A stretch of DNA of 49,091 bases from NCBI GenBank assembly GCA_948956705.1, contig CARCZS010000009.1:37586-86676 (forward strand), read 5' to 3'. Below are positions 42,526 to 49,091 of the stretch, one piece after another. The notes under the pieces were generated by a model. The model ran no database searches and was not told the DNA's origin. It saw only the letters and a program-made list of their open reading frames with translations. How positions within the stretch are numbered: position 1 is the first letter of the stretch; every line of letters begins with the position of its first letter. The translations under genes and the position numbers were made by a program. The stretch comes from an uncultured Phocaeicola sp. (GTDB lineage Bacteria; Bacteroidota; Bacteroidia; Bacteroidales; Bacteroidaceae).

Positions 42526-44037
42526 ATGATACAAAAGGTTCTAATCGCCAATCGTGGCGAGATAGCCGTACGTGTAATGCGTTCCTGTAAGGAAATGGGC
42601 ATTCGCACCGTGGCTGTTTTTTCGGAAGCTGACCGCACAGCGCGGCACGTAATGTATGCAGATGAAGCCTGTTTGATAGGCCCTGCCGCTTCCAAAGATA
42701 GTTATCTGAATATAGATAATATCATCAAAGCTGCCAAGCAGCATCATGCCGATGCCATTCACCCCGGCTATGGTTTTTTATCCGAGAATGCAGACTTTGC
42801 CCGCCGTTGTAAGGAAGAAGGGATTATTTTTATCGGGCCTGCCGCCGAGACGATGGAGGCGATGGGCGATAAGATAGCTGCCCGCAAGCGTATGATTGCT
42901 GCCGGCGTACCTGTTGTTCCCGGAACGGAACAGCCGTTACAGAGTGCAGAGGAAGCAGTCCGCATTTGCAATGAAATCGGCTATCCCGTGATGCTGAAAG
43001 CCTCAATGGGTGGCGGTGGAAAGGGTATGCGCCTCATTCACAGTGAAAACGAAGTGGTGGAGGCTTATAATACCGCACGTTCGGAATCTATGTCGTCTTT
43101 TGGCGATGATACCGTTTATCTGGAGAAATTTGTGGAAGAGCCTCACCATATCGAGTTCCAAATTCTGGGTGACAATCATGGCAATGTGATTCATCTGTTC
43201 GACCGAGAATGTTCTGTTCAGCGTCGTAACCAGAAAATAGTGGAGGAAAGTCCTTCGCCGTTCCTTACCCCCGAACTCCGCAGGGAGATGGGTGAGAAAG
43301 CGGTTGCTGCAGCCAAGGCGGTGAACTATTCGGGTGCGGGAACCATTGAGTTTCTCGTGGACAAGAACCGTAATTTCTATTTTCTCGAAATGAATACCCG
43401 CCTCCAGGTGGAACATCCCATCACGGAAGAAGTGGTCGGTGTAGATTTGGTAAAGGAACAAATCCGTATCGCCAATGACGAGGTGCTGCATCTCAGACAG
43501 GAGGAGTTGTTCCAGCGCGGCCATGCCATCGAATGCCGTATCTGCGCTGAGGATACGGAGAATAATTTCATGCCTTCGCCGGGTATCATCAAGCAGCTCA
43601 CCGAGCCGAACGGTATCGGTGTCCGCATCGACAGCTACGTGTACGAGGGGTATGAGATACCCATCTATTACGATCCCATGATAGGCAAGCTGATTGTTTG
43701 GGCTACTACTCGACAATATGCCATCGAGCGTATGCGCCGTGTACTTTATGAATACAAAATCACCGGGCTGAAGACCAACCTCAGCTATTTGAAACGTATC
43801 ATGCATACGCCCGACTTTGTGAAAGGCGAATATAATACGCTGTTTATCGAGAAGAACTCCCGTATGTTGTTGCGTGGCAACGGCAATAACGAGGAAATCG
43901 AGAATATTGCAATGATTGCCTCTTACATTGATTATCTGATGAATCTGGAAGAAAACAAGAGCTCGCAGTTGCCCGACGGCCGTCCCATCAGCCGTTGGCG
44001 TGAGTTCGGTTTGCAGAAGGGAGTATTACGCATCTAA
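42526..44037 (+). CDS. accC: Biotin carboxylase subunit of an acyl-CoA carboxylase
   Basis: Carboxylates biotin on its carrier protein using ATP and bicarbonate. It has 503 residues, slightly longer than E. coli AccC. Motifs: start IQKVLIANRGEIAVRVMRSC, the ATP-grasp glycine loop KASMGGGGKGMRL (158-170), RDCS-like FDRECSVQRRNQKIVEE, EMNTRLQVEHPITE and KTNLSYLKRIM at the C-terminal lobe. It is the first gene of a three-gene operon (17 bp then 7 bp gaps). The operon's carboxyltransferase is of the propionyl/methylmalonyl-CoA type, so the complex is probably propionyl-CoA carboxylase or a methylmalonyl-CoA decarboxylating system of propionate metabolism. This operon shows more GC-rich codon choice than its flanks, consistent with high expression. 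Confidence 0.95.
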   Translation: MIQKVLIANRGEIAVRVMRSCKEMGIRTVAVFSEADRTARHVMYADEACLIGPAASKDSYLNIDNIIKAAKQHHADAIHPGYGFLSENADFARRCKEEGIIFIGPAAETMEAMGDKIAARKRMIAAGVPVVPGTEQPLQSAEEAVRICNEIGYPVMLKASMGGGGKGMRLIHSENEVVEAYNTARSESMSSFGDDTVYLEKFVEEPHHIEFQILGDNHGNVIHLFDRECSVQRRNQKIVEESPSPFLTPELRREMGEKAVAAAKAVNYSGAGTIEFLVDKNRNFYFLEMNTRLQVEHPITEEVVGVDLVKEQIRIANDEVLHLRQEELFQRGHAIECRICAEDTENNFMPSPGIIKQLTEPNGIGVRIDSYVYEGYEIPIYYDPMIGKLIVWATTRQYAIERMRRVLYEYKITGLKTNLSYLKRIMHTPDFVKGEYNTLFIEKNSRMLLRGNGNNEEIENIAMIASYIDYLMNLEENKSSQLPDGRPISRWREFGLQKGVLRI

Positions 44038-44054
44038 ACAAACGGAAAAGAAAT

Positions 44055-44570
44055 ATGGAAATACATATAGGAGACCGCATCGCCGATGTAACTTTGGTGA
44101 GCAAAGAGGGTAATAAGGTACAGTTCCTTATCGATGGAAAGCCTTATGACGTGGATATTGTGATGGCGGAGAACGGAAGTTGTTCCATTCTTCACGATGG
44201 CAATTCGTTTAATGCCGAGTTGATTCGCGGTGAAGGCGGTAAGAGTTATGACGTGAACATGTTCTACCGTTCTTACCACGTAAATATTGTGGATACGCAA
44301 ACCAAGTACTTGCGCATGAAGAAGGGCGGAGAAGAGAAACAAGACAATCGGATTATTGCGCCCATGCCGGGTAAGGTCGTTAAGATTCCCGTCCAAAAGG
44401 GAGACTGTCTTAGTGCAGGAGACATCGTGGTGGTGCTGGAAGCCATGAAGATGCAGAGCAACTACAAAGTAAGTTCGGATTGTGTCGTAAAGGATATTCT
44501 GGTGCAGGAGGGCGATGCTGTCAATGCTAACCAGGAACTGATTATATTGGATATCATAAAAGAAGATTGA
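44055..44570 (+). CDS. Biotin carboxyl carrier protein
   Basis: A protein of 171 residues. The C-terminal biotinyl domain carries the modified lysine K132 in VVVLEAMKMQSNY, with APMPGKVVKIPVQKGD before it and the closing DAVNANQELIILD. Residues 1-95 form an N-terminal domain not needed for biotin attachment (EIHIGDRIADVTLVSKEGNKVQF), as seen in carriers of acyl-CoA carboxylases and decarboxylases. It sits between the carboxylase and carboxyltransferase genes, as expected for a complex subunit. Confidence 0.95.
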   Translation: MEIHIGDRIADVTLVSKEGNKVQFLIDGKPYDVDIVMAENGSCSILHDGNSFNAELIRGEGGKSYDVNMFYRSYHVNIVDTQTKYLRMKKGGEEKQDNRIIAPMPGKVVKIPVQKGDCLSAGDIVVVLEAMKMQSNYKVSSDCVVKDILVQEGDAVNANQELIILDIIKED

Positions 44571-44577
44571 AAGAACC

Positions 44578-46110
44578 ATGACAAGAGAAGAAATATACAG
44601 CCGGTTTGAGGAACTGGACAAAAACGCATCGCTGGGTGGCGGTGTGGACAAGATAGAAAAACAGCATGCGCAGGGCAAGATGACTGCCCGCGAACGTATT
44701 GAAATGCTCCTTGACAAAGGTACATTCAATGAACTTGACAAGCTGGTAAACCACCGTTGCACCAATTTCGGCATGGAGAAGAAACAGATTGCCGGCGACG
44801 GGATGGTGACGGGATACGGAAAGATAGACGGTCGTCTGGTTTTTGTGTATGCCTATGACTTCACCGCACACGGCGGTTCGTTGAGTGAAACCAATGCCGC
44901 CAAGATTGTCAAGGTGCAGGAACTTGCTCTGAAGAACGGTGCACCTGTCATTGCACTGAATGATTCGGGTGGTGCCCGTATTCAGGAAGGCGTGAATAGC
45001 CTTGCCGGTTATGCCTCCATCTTCTATCAGAATACCATTGCTTCGGGGGTCATTCCACAGATTTCCGCTATCTTGGGGCCTTGTGCGGGTGGTGCTTGCT
45101 ACTCTCCCGCACTGACCGACTTTATCTTTATGGTGAAAGAGCAGAGCCACATGTTTATTACCGGGCCGGATGTGGTAAAGACCGTGACCAATGAAGAGGT
45201 GGGAAAAGAAGAACTGGGTGGCGCTTATACTCACAGTTCCAAGAGTGGCGTCACTCACTTTATGTGTAATAATGAGGAGGAAACTCTGATGAGCATCCGT
45301 GAACTGTTGAGTTTCTTGCCTTCCAACAATATGGAGGATGCTCCCCTTGTTGCCTGCACGGATGATATCCATCGTCAGGTAGAAGCGCTTCAGACCGTTA
45401 TCCCCGAAGACCCCAATATGCCTTACGACATCAAGGACATCATTGAGCCGGTGCTGGACAACCAGTACTTTTTCGAGGTAATGCCCCATTTTGCCAAGAA
45501 CGTGGTAGTGGGATTCGGTCGTTTGGGCGGTCGTTCGGTGGGTATCGTTGCCAACCAGCCCGCTTACCTTGCCGGTGTGCTCGATATTGATGCCAGCGAT
45601 AAGGCTGCCCGCTTCATTCGTTTCTGCGACTGTTTCAATATACCTTTGATTACCTTTGAGGATGTTCCCGGTTTCCTTCCCGGCACGGTGCAGGAACACA
45701 ACGGCATTATCCGTCACGGTGCGAAAATAGTGTATGCATACGCCGAGGCTACGGTTCCCAAAGTTACATTGATTACTCGTAAAGCATACGGTGGAGCCTA
45801 TATCGTGATGTCCAGCAAACCGACAGGGGCTGATGTGAATCTGGCTTATCCGCAGGCCGAAATTGCAGTGATGGGTGCTGAGGGTGCAGTGAACATCCTT
45901 TATCGGAAATCGACTCCCGAAGAGAAGCAGGAAATAATTAAGGAGTATGAGAATAAGTTCTCCAACCCCTACCGTGCAGCCGAACGCGGACTGATTGACG
46001 AAGTGATTATGCCGCGCGATACAAGATATAAACTGGCTCAGGCGTTGGATATGTGTCACAACAAAAACCAAAGCAATCCACCTAAGAAACACGGTAATAT
46101 GCCGCTTTAA
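44578..46110 (+). CDS. pccB: Acyl-CoA carboxylase, carboxyltransferase subunit (propionyl-CoA / methylmalonyl-CoA type)
   Basis: A protein of 510 residues, the length of PccB or the methylmalonyl-CoA decarboxylase alpha subunit. Motifs: QHAQGKMTARERIEMLLD, YAYDFTAHGGSLSETNAAKI, NDSGGARIQEGV, ILGPCAGGACYSPALTDFIFMV, VPGFLPGTVQEHNGIIRHGAK and RKAYGGAYIVMSSK. It moves carboxyl between biotin and an acyl-CoA. In Bacteroides, where succinate is turned into propionate through methylmalonyl-CoA, this complex could work in either direction. No membrane sodium-pump beta subunit of a decarboxylase is nearby, which favours a soluble complex. The nearby cobalamin adenosyltransferase (47015) would serve methylmalonyl-CoA mutase. 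Confidence 0.95.
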   Translation: MTREEIYSRFEELDKNASLGGGVDKIEKQHAQGKMTARERIEMLLDKGTFNELDKLVNHRCTNFGMEKKQIAGDGMVTGYGKIDGRLVFVYAYDFTAHGGSLSETNAAKIVKVQELALKNGAPVIALNDSGGARIQEGVNSLAGYASIFYQNTIASGVIPQISAILGPCAGGACYSPALTDFIFMVKEQSHMFITGPDVVKTVTNEEVGKEELGGAYTHSSKSGVTHFMCNNEEETLMSIRELLSFLPSNNMEDAPLVACTDDIHRQVEALQTVIPEDPNMPYDIKDIIEPVLDNQYFFEVMPHFAKNVVVGFGRLGGRSVGIVANQPAYLAGVLDIDASDKAARFIRFCDCFNIPLITFEDVPGFLPGTVQEHNGIIRHGAKIVYAYAEATVPKVTLITRKAYGGAYIVMSSKPTGADVNLAYPQAEIAVMGAEGAVNILYRKSTPEEKQEIIKEYENKFSNPYRAAERGLIDEVIMPRDTRYKLAQALDMCHNKNQSNPPKKHGNMPL

Positions 46111-46141
46111 AGAAATAGAAGGATAAATGAACTTTTTATAG

Positions 46142-46185
46142 AAGAACAGTCTTGTTTCTAAAGAATAGGACTGTTCTTTGTTTTG
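46142..46185 (+). terminator. Terminator of the acyl-CoA carboxylase operon
   Basis: A perfect 10-bp stem AAGAACAGTC (46142-46151) pairs with 46169-46178 and is followed by TGTTTTGTT. It lies 31 bp past the operon stop. Confidence 0.8.
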
Positions 46186-46211
46186 TTCGTTATGGATTAA
46201 CTGAAAAGTTG

Positions 46212-46219
46212 TAACTTTG
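46212..46219 (+). promoter_or_regulatory. Bacteroides -7 promoter element for the small ORF / hairpin unit
   Basis: TAACTTTG between the operon terminator and the 25-codon ORF. Transcription would start near 46226, and the hairpin at 46291-46345 could end it. Confidence 0.55.
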
Positions 46220-46240
46220 TGCGTTTTGAAGGCGAAGAAG

Positions 46241-46318
46241 ATGATTGCTTGGTTCGCTATAAGTTGCATTAAAGCTTTATATAAAGTTGAATTGCCCGAC
46301 AATATAGAAATAAAATAG
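46241..46318 (+). CDS. Possible 25-residue small protein ending in a hairpin loop
   Basis: The frame from the ATG at 46241 encodes MIAWFAISCIKALYKVELPD then NIEIK and stops with TAG at 46316-46318. It has a purine-rich GGCGAAGAAG directly before the ATG and a promoter box 22 bp upstream. The TAG lies exactly in the 5-nt loop of the 25-bp-arm hairpin. The peptide is hydrophobic at its start. It could be a leader peptide, a tiny membrane protein, or chance. Confidence 0.35.
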   Translation: MIAWFAISCIKALYKVELPDNIEIK

Positions 46319-46345
46319 CGTTTTATTTCTATATTGTCGGGCAAT
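46291..46345. repeat. Perfect inverted repeat, 25-bp arms, 5-nt loop
   Basis: 46291-46315 is the exact reverse complement of 46321-46345, with loop TAGCG. It is followed by CTTTTATCTTTG, so it can act as a terminator and is immediately abutted by a second promoter box (46350-46357). Arms of this length are longer than in any other terminator in the window, so a miniature mobile element or a regulatory RNA is also possible. Confidence 0.9.
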
Positions 46346-46349
46346 CTTT

Positions 46350-46357
46350 TATCTTTG
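46350..46357 (+). promoter_or_regulatory. Bacteroides -7 promoter element for the methyltransferase-like gene
   Basis: TATCTTTG lies 25 bp before the ATG at 46383. A TTG at 46334-46336 could serve as a close -33, but it lies inside the hairpin arm. Confidence 0.6.
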
Positions 46358-46382
46358 TGTAACTTAACAACCTAGAAATAAT

Positions 46383-47006
46383 ATGTTCTTTCTTTGTAGA
46401 CTGTGGATATGGTGTAAACGTTTCCGTCATCGTTGTGGTTACGGTGTGCACTCTCCGTCCGACTTTTTTTTGATAACTTCCATTATTTATGAGAGATACC
46501 CTTACTATGCATACCGGACATTGAAGAAAAGGGGATTCTCAAATTACCTGCCTCACTATCGGTGTAAAGTGAACCGTTTGCTGTTCAGATTGGTTAATTA
46601 TTTCAGACCGAAATCTTTGATAGAAGTGGGGATTGGCAATGGAGCGTCCATCAGTTATATGCGTGCGGCTTGTCACACCATGGATTCTGTTACCCTGAAG
46701 GGAAGAGACCGGGATAAAACCTTACAGCAACTAGCTGAAAAGTTGGAAGAACTGCAATATATTGATTGCTTGCATATTGCACATACTTCCTTCTACCAAG
46801 AAGTGTTTGAACAATCCTTGCCCTATATACACCCGGATAGTTGGTTTATTATAGGAGGAATTTATGAATCAAAGGAGAAGCGCGAATGGTGGAAAAAGGT
46901 GGTTGCTGATGAACGTGTCGGTATAACCTTTGATTTATATGATATCGGTCTGGTGTTTTTCGATAAGAAACGTTATAAACAGCATTATATAGTCAACTTC
47001 TTATAA
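46383..47006 (+). CDS. SAM-dependent methyltransferase-like protein
   Basis: A protein of 207 residues. It has a basic N-terminus with several W, R and K ([18 protein letters not shown]). The motif [19 protein letters not shown] (about 78-96) fits the SAM-binding motif I of class I methyltransferases. The later motifs are weaker: the usual D at motif post-I and the acidic motif II are hard to place ([10 protein letters not shown], then [17 protein letters not shown]). It may therefore be a degenerate or divergent member. It is followed 8 bp later by the cobalamin adenosyltransferase gene and is probably co-transcribed with it. Confidence 0.75.
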   Translation: MFFLCRLWIWCKRFRHRCGYGVHSPSDFFLITSIIYERYPYYAYRTLKKRGFSNYLPHYRCKVNRLLFRLVNYFRPKSLIEVGIGNGASISYMRAACHTMDSVTLKGRDRDKTLQQLAEKLEELQYIDCLHIAHTSFYQEVFEQSLPYIHPDSWFIIGGIYESKEKREWWKKVVADERVGITFDLYDIGLVFFDKKRYKQHYIVNFL

Positions 47007-47014
47007 ATAAGACC

Positions 47015-47578
47015 ATGAAAAAGAGTATGATATATACGAAGACAGGCGATAAAGGTACCACCTCATTGGTAGGGGGAGCTCGTGTGCCCAAGACACATAT
47101 ACGCTTGGAAGCTTATGGAACCATTGATGAACTGAACGCTCATTTGGGGCTTCTGCAAACATATTTGACAGAGGAAAACGACAAACACTTGGTGACCCAT
47201 GTGCAGAATAAGTTGTTTTCCGTCGGCTCCTATCTGGCTACCGACCAGGCACAGACTGCATTGCGCATGGAGAGCCGTATAAGTGATGAAGATATTACAT
47301 TATTGGAACAGGCCATTGATGAAATAGACAATGCGCTCACTCCTCTTCATGCGTTTATCCTTCCGGGGGGCGCGCGTGGCGCTGCTGTCTGTCATATCTG
47401 CCGTACAGTGTGCCGTCGGGCTGAACGTCGTATATTGGCATTGGCCGGAGAATGTGAAATAGAGGCTCGTGTAACAGCTTTTGTCAATAGATTATCGGAT
47501 TATCTGTTCATTTTGGCACGGAAGTTGAATCATCTTGCAGAAAAGGAAGAAATTTTTTGGGATAAAAGTTGCAGATGA
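47015..47578 (+). CDS. ATP:cob(I)alamin adenosyltransferase (PduO type)
   Basis: Makes adenosylcobalamin from cob(I)alamin and ATP. It has 187 residues. The N-terminal [21 protein letters not shown] (about 6-26) is the PduO-type ATP-binding motif. The helical bundle carries [15 protein letters not shown] and the C-terminal [15 protein letters not shown] with the conserved R-x-x-E-R, then [18 protein letters not shown]. The coenzyme made here is needed by methylmalonyl-CoA mutase, which links the gene to the carboxylase operon upstream. Co-transcribed with the preceding gene by spacing. Confidence 0.95.
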   Translation: MKKSMIYTKTGDKGTTSLVGGARVPKTHIRLEAYGTIDELNAHLGLLQTYLTEENDKHLVTHVQNKLFSVGSYLATDQAQTALRMESRISDEDITLLEQAIDEIDNALTPLHAFILPGGARGAAVCHICRTVCRRAERRILALAGECEIEARVTAFVNRLSDYLFILARKLNHLAEKEEIFWDKSCR

Positions 47579-47598
47579 AATAATTTATTATACTTTTG
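47569..47598 (+). promoter_or_regulatory. Promoter of the DUF2795 gene
   Basis: TTG at 47569-47571, 19 bp spacing, TACTTTTG at 47591-47598, 51 bp before the ATG at 47650. Confidence 0.65.
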
Positions 47599-47649
47599 CG
47601 GCTAAATAGAGATAAAAGGAAAAGTATTTACTCAAAAAATAAGAAAACT

Positions 47650-47871
47650 ATGTACTGGACATTAGAATTGGCCTCGAAGTTGGAAGATGCTCCCTGGCCT
47701 GCTACTAAGGATGAGTTGATTGACTATGCAATGCGTTCGGGTGCTCCGTTGGAAGTAATCGAAAACTTGCAAGAGATGGAAGATGAAGGCGAAATCTATG
47801 AAAGTATAGAGGATATTTGGCCGGATTATCCGAGCAAAGAAGACTTCTTCTTCAACGAGGAAGAGTATTAA
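47650..47871 (+). CDS. DUF2795-family small acidic protein
   Basis: A protein of 73 residues from the ATG at 47650. The frame extends upstream to 47596, but that part overlaps the promoter and is lysine-rich filler. It matches the DUF2795 pattern ELASKLEDAPWPATKDELIDYAMRSGAPLEVIENLQEM, common in Bacteroidetes. The C-terminus is acidic and aromatic (DIWPDYPSKEDFFFNEEEY). Function unknown; it has its own promoter and a strong terminator, so it is an independent, probably well-expressed unit. Confidence 0.85.
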   Translation: MYWTLELASKLEDAPWPATKDELIDYAMRSGAPLEVIENLQEMEDEGEIYESIEDIWPDYPSKEDFFFNEEEY

Positions 47872-47884
47872 ACACAGGTGATGT

Positions 47885-47929
47885 AAAGACGGGTCGGAGC
47901 TTTTGGTTCCGGCCCGTCTTTGGTTTTTA
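47885..47929 (+). terminator. Terminator of the DUF2795 gene
   Basis: A stem of about 15 bp with G-T pairs (AAAGACGGGTCGGA with TTCCGGCCCGTCTTT, 47885-47921) is followed by GGTTTTTAT. Confidence 0.85.
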
Positions 47930-48147
47930 TCGGTATCAAACACTTTTCTACCGGGGTAGGATGCAAGTTTTGTGGAGCCAGTCATTATTCTTAGGGATTT
48001 AACATATCAGGCAAACACCTGTCGCCGGATGTTTTCTCCTCCGGTTTTCAACCTCTGCATACGCTTAGAACTCCCTAAGTCGTTTCATTAGCCGGACTAA
48101 GCGTTTTCGTCCTTTCGGTTATGCCTGTCTGTCCGTCGGATTACTAC
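47930..48147. other. Gene-free region with a terminator-like hairpin
   Basis: No credible ORF occurs on either strand. ACGCTTAG (48061-48068) pairs with CTAAGCGT (48097-48104) and is followed by TTTCGTCCTTT; an internal alternative pairing CTTAG/CTAAG also exists. It could be the remains of a transcription unit or a small RNA; nothing more can be said. Confidence 0.4.
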
Positions 48148-48223
48148 AGTTTCCGGCAGTAGACTGTATAGTCTCCTTCAGTGGGCTGTACAGTCCATTA
48201 CTGTAGACTGTAATAATCTTCCG
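48148..48223. repeat. Degenerate ~22-23 bp tandem repeat (three units)
   Basis: Three units (48148-48170, 48171-48192, 48193-48215) share the shape AGT-C/T, 5-6 bases, C-A/T-GTAGACTGTA (GGGCTGTA in the middle unit). The period of about 22 bp is close to that of the arrays at 25.6-25.9 kb, but the sequence is different. Confidence 0.6.
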
Positions 48224-48363
48224 TTTAAAAGGCCTTGACTGACCCTAAGAAACGGCTTACTCTTCCCTTGGTTGGTTAAATCGGGTACTGATAAGATTTT
48301 TCCCCCTTCCTGCAAAAGAATAACTTTATGCTGCGATTAAACATTATCATCGGAAAAAGTGTT

Positions 48364-48371
48364 TATCTTTG
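48364..48371 (+). promoter_or_regulatory. Bacteroides -7 promoter element for the outer-membrane protein gene
   Basis: TATCTTTG lies 25 bp before the ATG at 48397. No clear -33 TTTG. Confidence 0.6.
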
Positions 48372-48396
48372 TGGCGTAAACTAAAAATAAACAAAC

Positions 48397-48978
48397 ATGA
48401 AAAAGATTATTAGTGTATTTATGGTAGCTGTATGTTTAATGATGGCTGCTCCTGCTCAAGCTCAGTTGCACTTTGGTGTGAAGGGTGGTTTGAACTTGTC
48501 AAAGGTTAGTTTCTCGAAGTCTGATTTAAAAGGAGACAATAAAACCGGTTGGTTTATCGGTCCGATGGCTGAGTTCACATTGCCTATTATCGGTGTAGGA
48601 GCTGATATAGCTGCTTTGTACTCACAAACAGATTTGGCTGCAAAAGGATATGATACAGATGCTAAATTGAAGACTTTTGAAATTCCTGTGAATTTGAAGT
48701 GGTCATTTGGCCTGGGAAGTATGCTGGGCGCGTATATTGCTGCCGGTCCGCAGTTTGGCTTTAATATTGGCAATAAGAAAGGTTTTATGGACTATGAGCT
48801 GAAGAAGAATAATACGACCTTCAATGTAGGTGCGGGTGTGAAGTTGATTCGCCACATACAAGTAGGTGTAAATTATAATTTTGCTTTAAGCCATACTGCT
48901 ACTATTGAGACTGCCAACGAAGAAGTCATTAAGATTAAAAACAATACTTGGCAGGTGTCACTTGCATATCTGTTCTAA
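48397..48978 (+). CDS. Outer-membrane beta-barrel protein, PorT/OmpX-like
   Basis: A protein of 193 residues with a clear signal peptide (MKKIISVFMVAVCLMMAAPAQA, cleaved before QLHFG). The mature part is a small eight-strand-type barrel. It begins HFGVKGGLNLSKVSF, the usual Bacteroidetes PorT-type start, and has alternating strands with glycine-rich turns (GPMAEFTLPIIGVGADIAALYS; GAYIAAGPQFGFNIG; VQVGVNYNFALS-like end). The last strand is WQVSLAYLF, ending in phenylalanine as required for Bam-dependent insertion. Function unknown, structural or porin-like. It is a single gene with its own promoter. Confidence 0.88.
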   Translation: MKKIISVFMVAVCLMMAAPAQAQLHFGVKGGLNLSKVSFSKSDLKGDNKTGWFIGPMAEFTLPIIGVGADIAALYSQTDLAAKGYDTDAKLKTFEIPVNLKWSFGLGSMLGAYIAAGPQFGFNIGNKKGFMDYELKKNNTTFNVGAGVKLIRHIQVGVNYNFALSHTATIETANEEVIKIKNNTWQVSLAYLF

Positions 48979-49050
48979 GCAAGCTCATTTAACAAAAGAT
49001 AAAAGGGAGTGTGTCAAAACTAAACCGGCCTATCCCATCGTCAGCTGTAG

Positions 49051-49069
49051 GGGCAGGGGTTGCCTGCCC
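49051..49069. repeat. Small GC-rich inverted repeat at the window edge
   Basis: GGGCAGG (49051-49057) with CCTGCCC (49063-49069) across 5 bp, in a sequence rich in GGGGCAG. It looks like a short dispersed intergenic repeat or the edge of an element that continues outside the window. Confidence 0.5.
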
Positions 49070-49091
49070 GAAGACACAAAGTAAACTGTTT

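Noticed and set aside
43003..43806. 267-codon minus-strand frame inside accC
   Set aside because: It is a shadow of a well-supported gene with strong motifs, and no independent signals are visible.
44554..46344. 596-codon open frame on the minus strand opposite pccB
   Set aside because: It mirrors the carboxyltransferase gene, whose codon bias leaves the opposite frame open. It has a histidine/threonine-rich, non-protein-like composition and no promoter. Its first codons come from the palindrome at 46291-46345.

Overview
The window looks like the chromosome of a Bacteroides-type gut bacterium (Bacteroidales). The evidence is internal. Promoters repeatedly carry the Bacteroides -7 element TAnnTTTG. 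There are many lipoproteins with an acidic stretch after the lipobox cysteine, a TonB-dependent receptor and other outer-membrane barrels, and AraC regulators fused to membrane or TPR sensor parts. The ispG is of the long Bacteroidetes type, and a biotin carboxylase / carrier / carboxyltransferase operon sits near a cobalamin adenosyltransferase. I cannot fix the species.

Layout. 1-4.1 kb: the end of an AraC-type regulator, then a 983-residue surface lipoprotein with an N-terminal coiled coil and a small lipoprotein. 4.2-10.2 kb (minus): a housekeeping run in the order rpoN, PAP2-like membrane protein, gcvH, purE, ispG, glsA. 10.3-12.0 kb (minus): a TGS/uridine-kinase-like nucleoside kinase. 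12.05-15.5 kb (plus): two tandem Na/Pi-cotransporter paralogues with PhoU-like tails. 15.6-17.1 kb (minus): two tandem FKBP prolyl isomerases, one a lipoprotein and one cytoplasmic. 17.2-18.2 kb: a cysteine-free sirtuin and rubredoxin. 18.3-24.1 kb: pnp, a TlpA-like lipoprotein without its catalytic cysteines, greA, a HIT protein and a mannose-1-phosphate guanylyltransferase.

Accessory segment, 24.27-26.47 kb: a tRNA-Leu(CAA) gene is followed by an Abi_2/HEPN abortive-infection-type gene. That gene faces a palindromic divergent promoter, which can also drive a terminator-ended short RNA. About 1.2 kb without convincing genes follows, holding two adjacent degenerate tandem arrays with 21-22 bp periods. 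This is the part most likely to hide an under-described system: a HEPN toxin-like protein plus a small RNA.

Outer-membrane cluster, 26.5-38.4 kb: an AraC-type membrane regulator is divergent from a long minus-strand run. The run is TonB-dependent receptor, DUF4876-like lipoprotein, DUF6850-like barrel, 2x[4Fe-4S] ferredoxin, TPR-TM-AraC sensor-regulator, second outer-membrane receptor, SecD-P1-head-like lipoprotein and a small membrane protein. The close spacing (4 bp overlap, 14 bp, 5 bp) suggests one or two co-regulated uptake or envelope-sensing systems of unknown substrate.

38.5-49 kb: a small promoter-terminator unit of unknown nature, three GNAT acetyltransferases, a B12-binding radical SAM protein and a DUF488 protein. 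Then comes the biotin-dependent acyl-CoA carboxylase operon (propionate / methylmalonyl-CoA metabolism), followed by a 25-bp-arm hairpin linked to a 25-codon ORF. The window ends with a methyltransferase-like protein, an ATP:cob(I)alamin adenosyltransferase, a DUF2795 protein, a second repeat-bearing gap and an outer-membrane beta-barrel protein. Many intrinsic terminators are clear perfect hairpins with T-tracts. Family names come from recognising sequence by eye; no database search was run.
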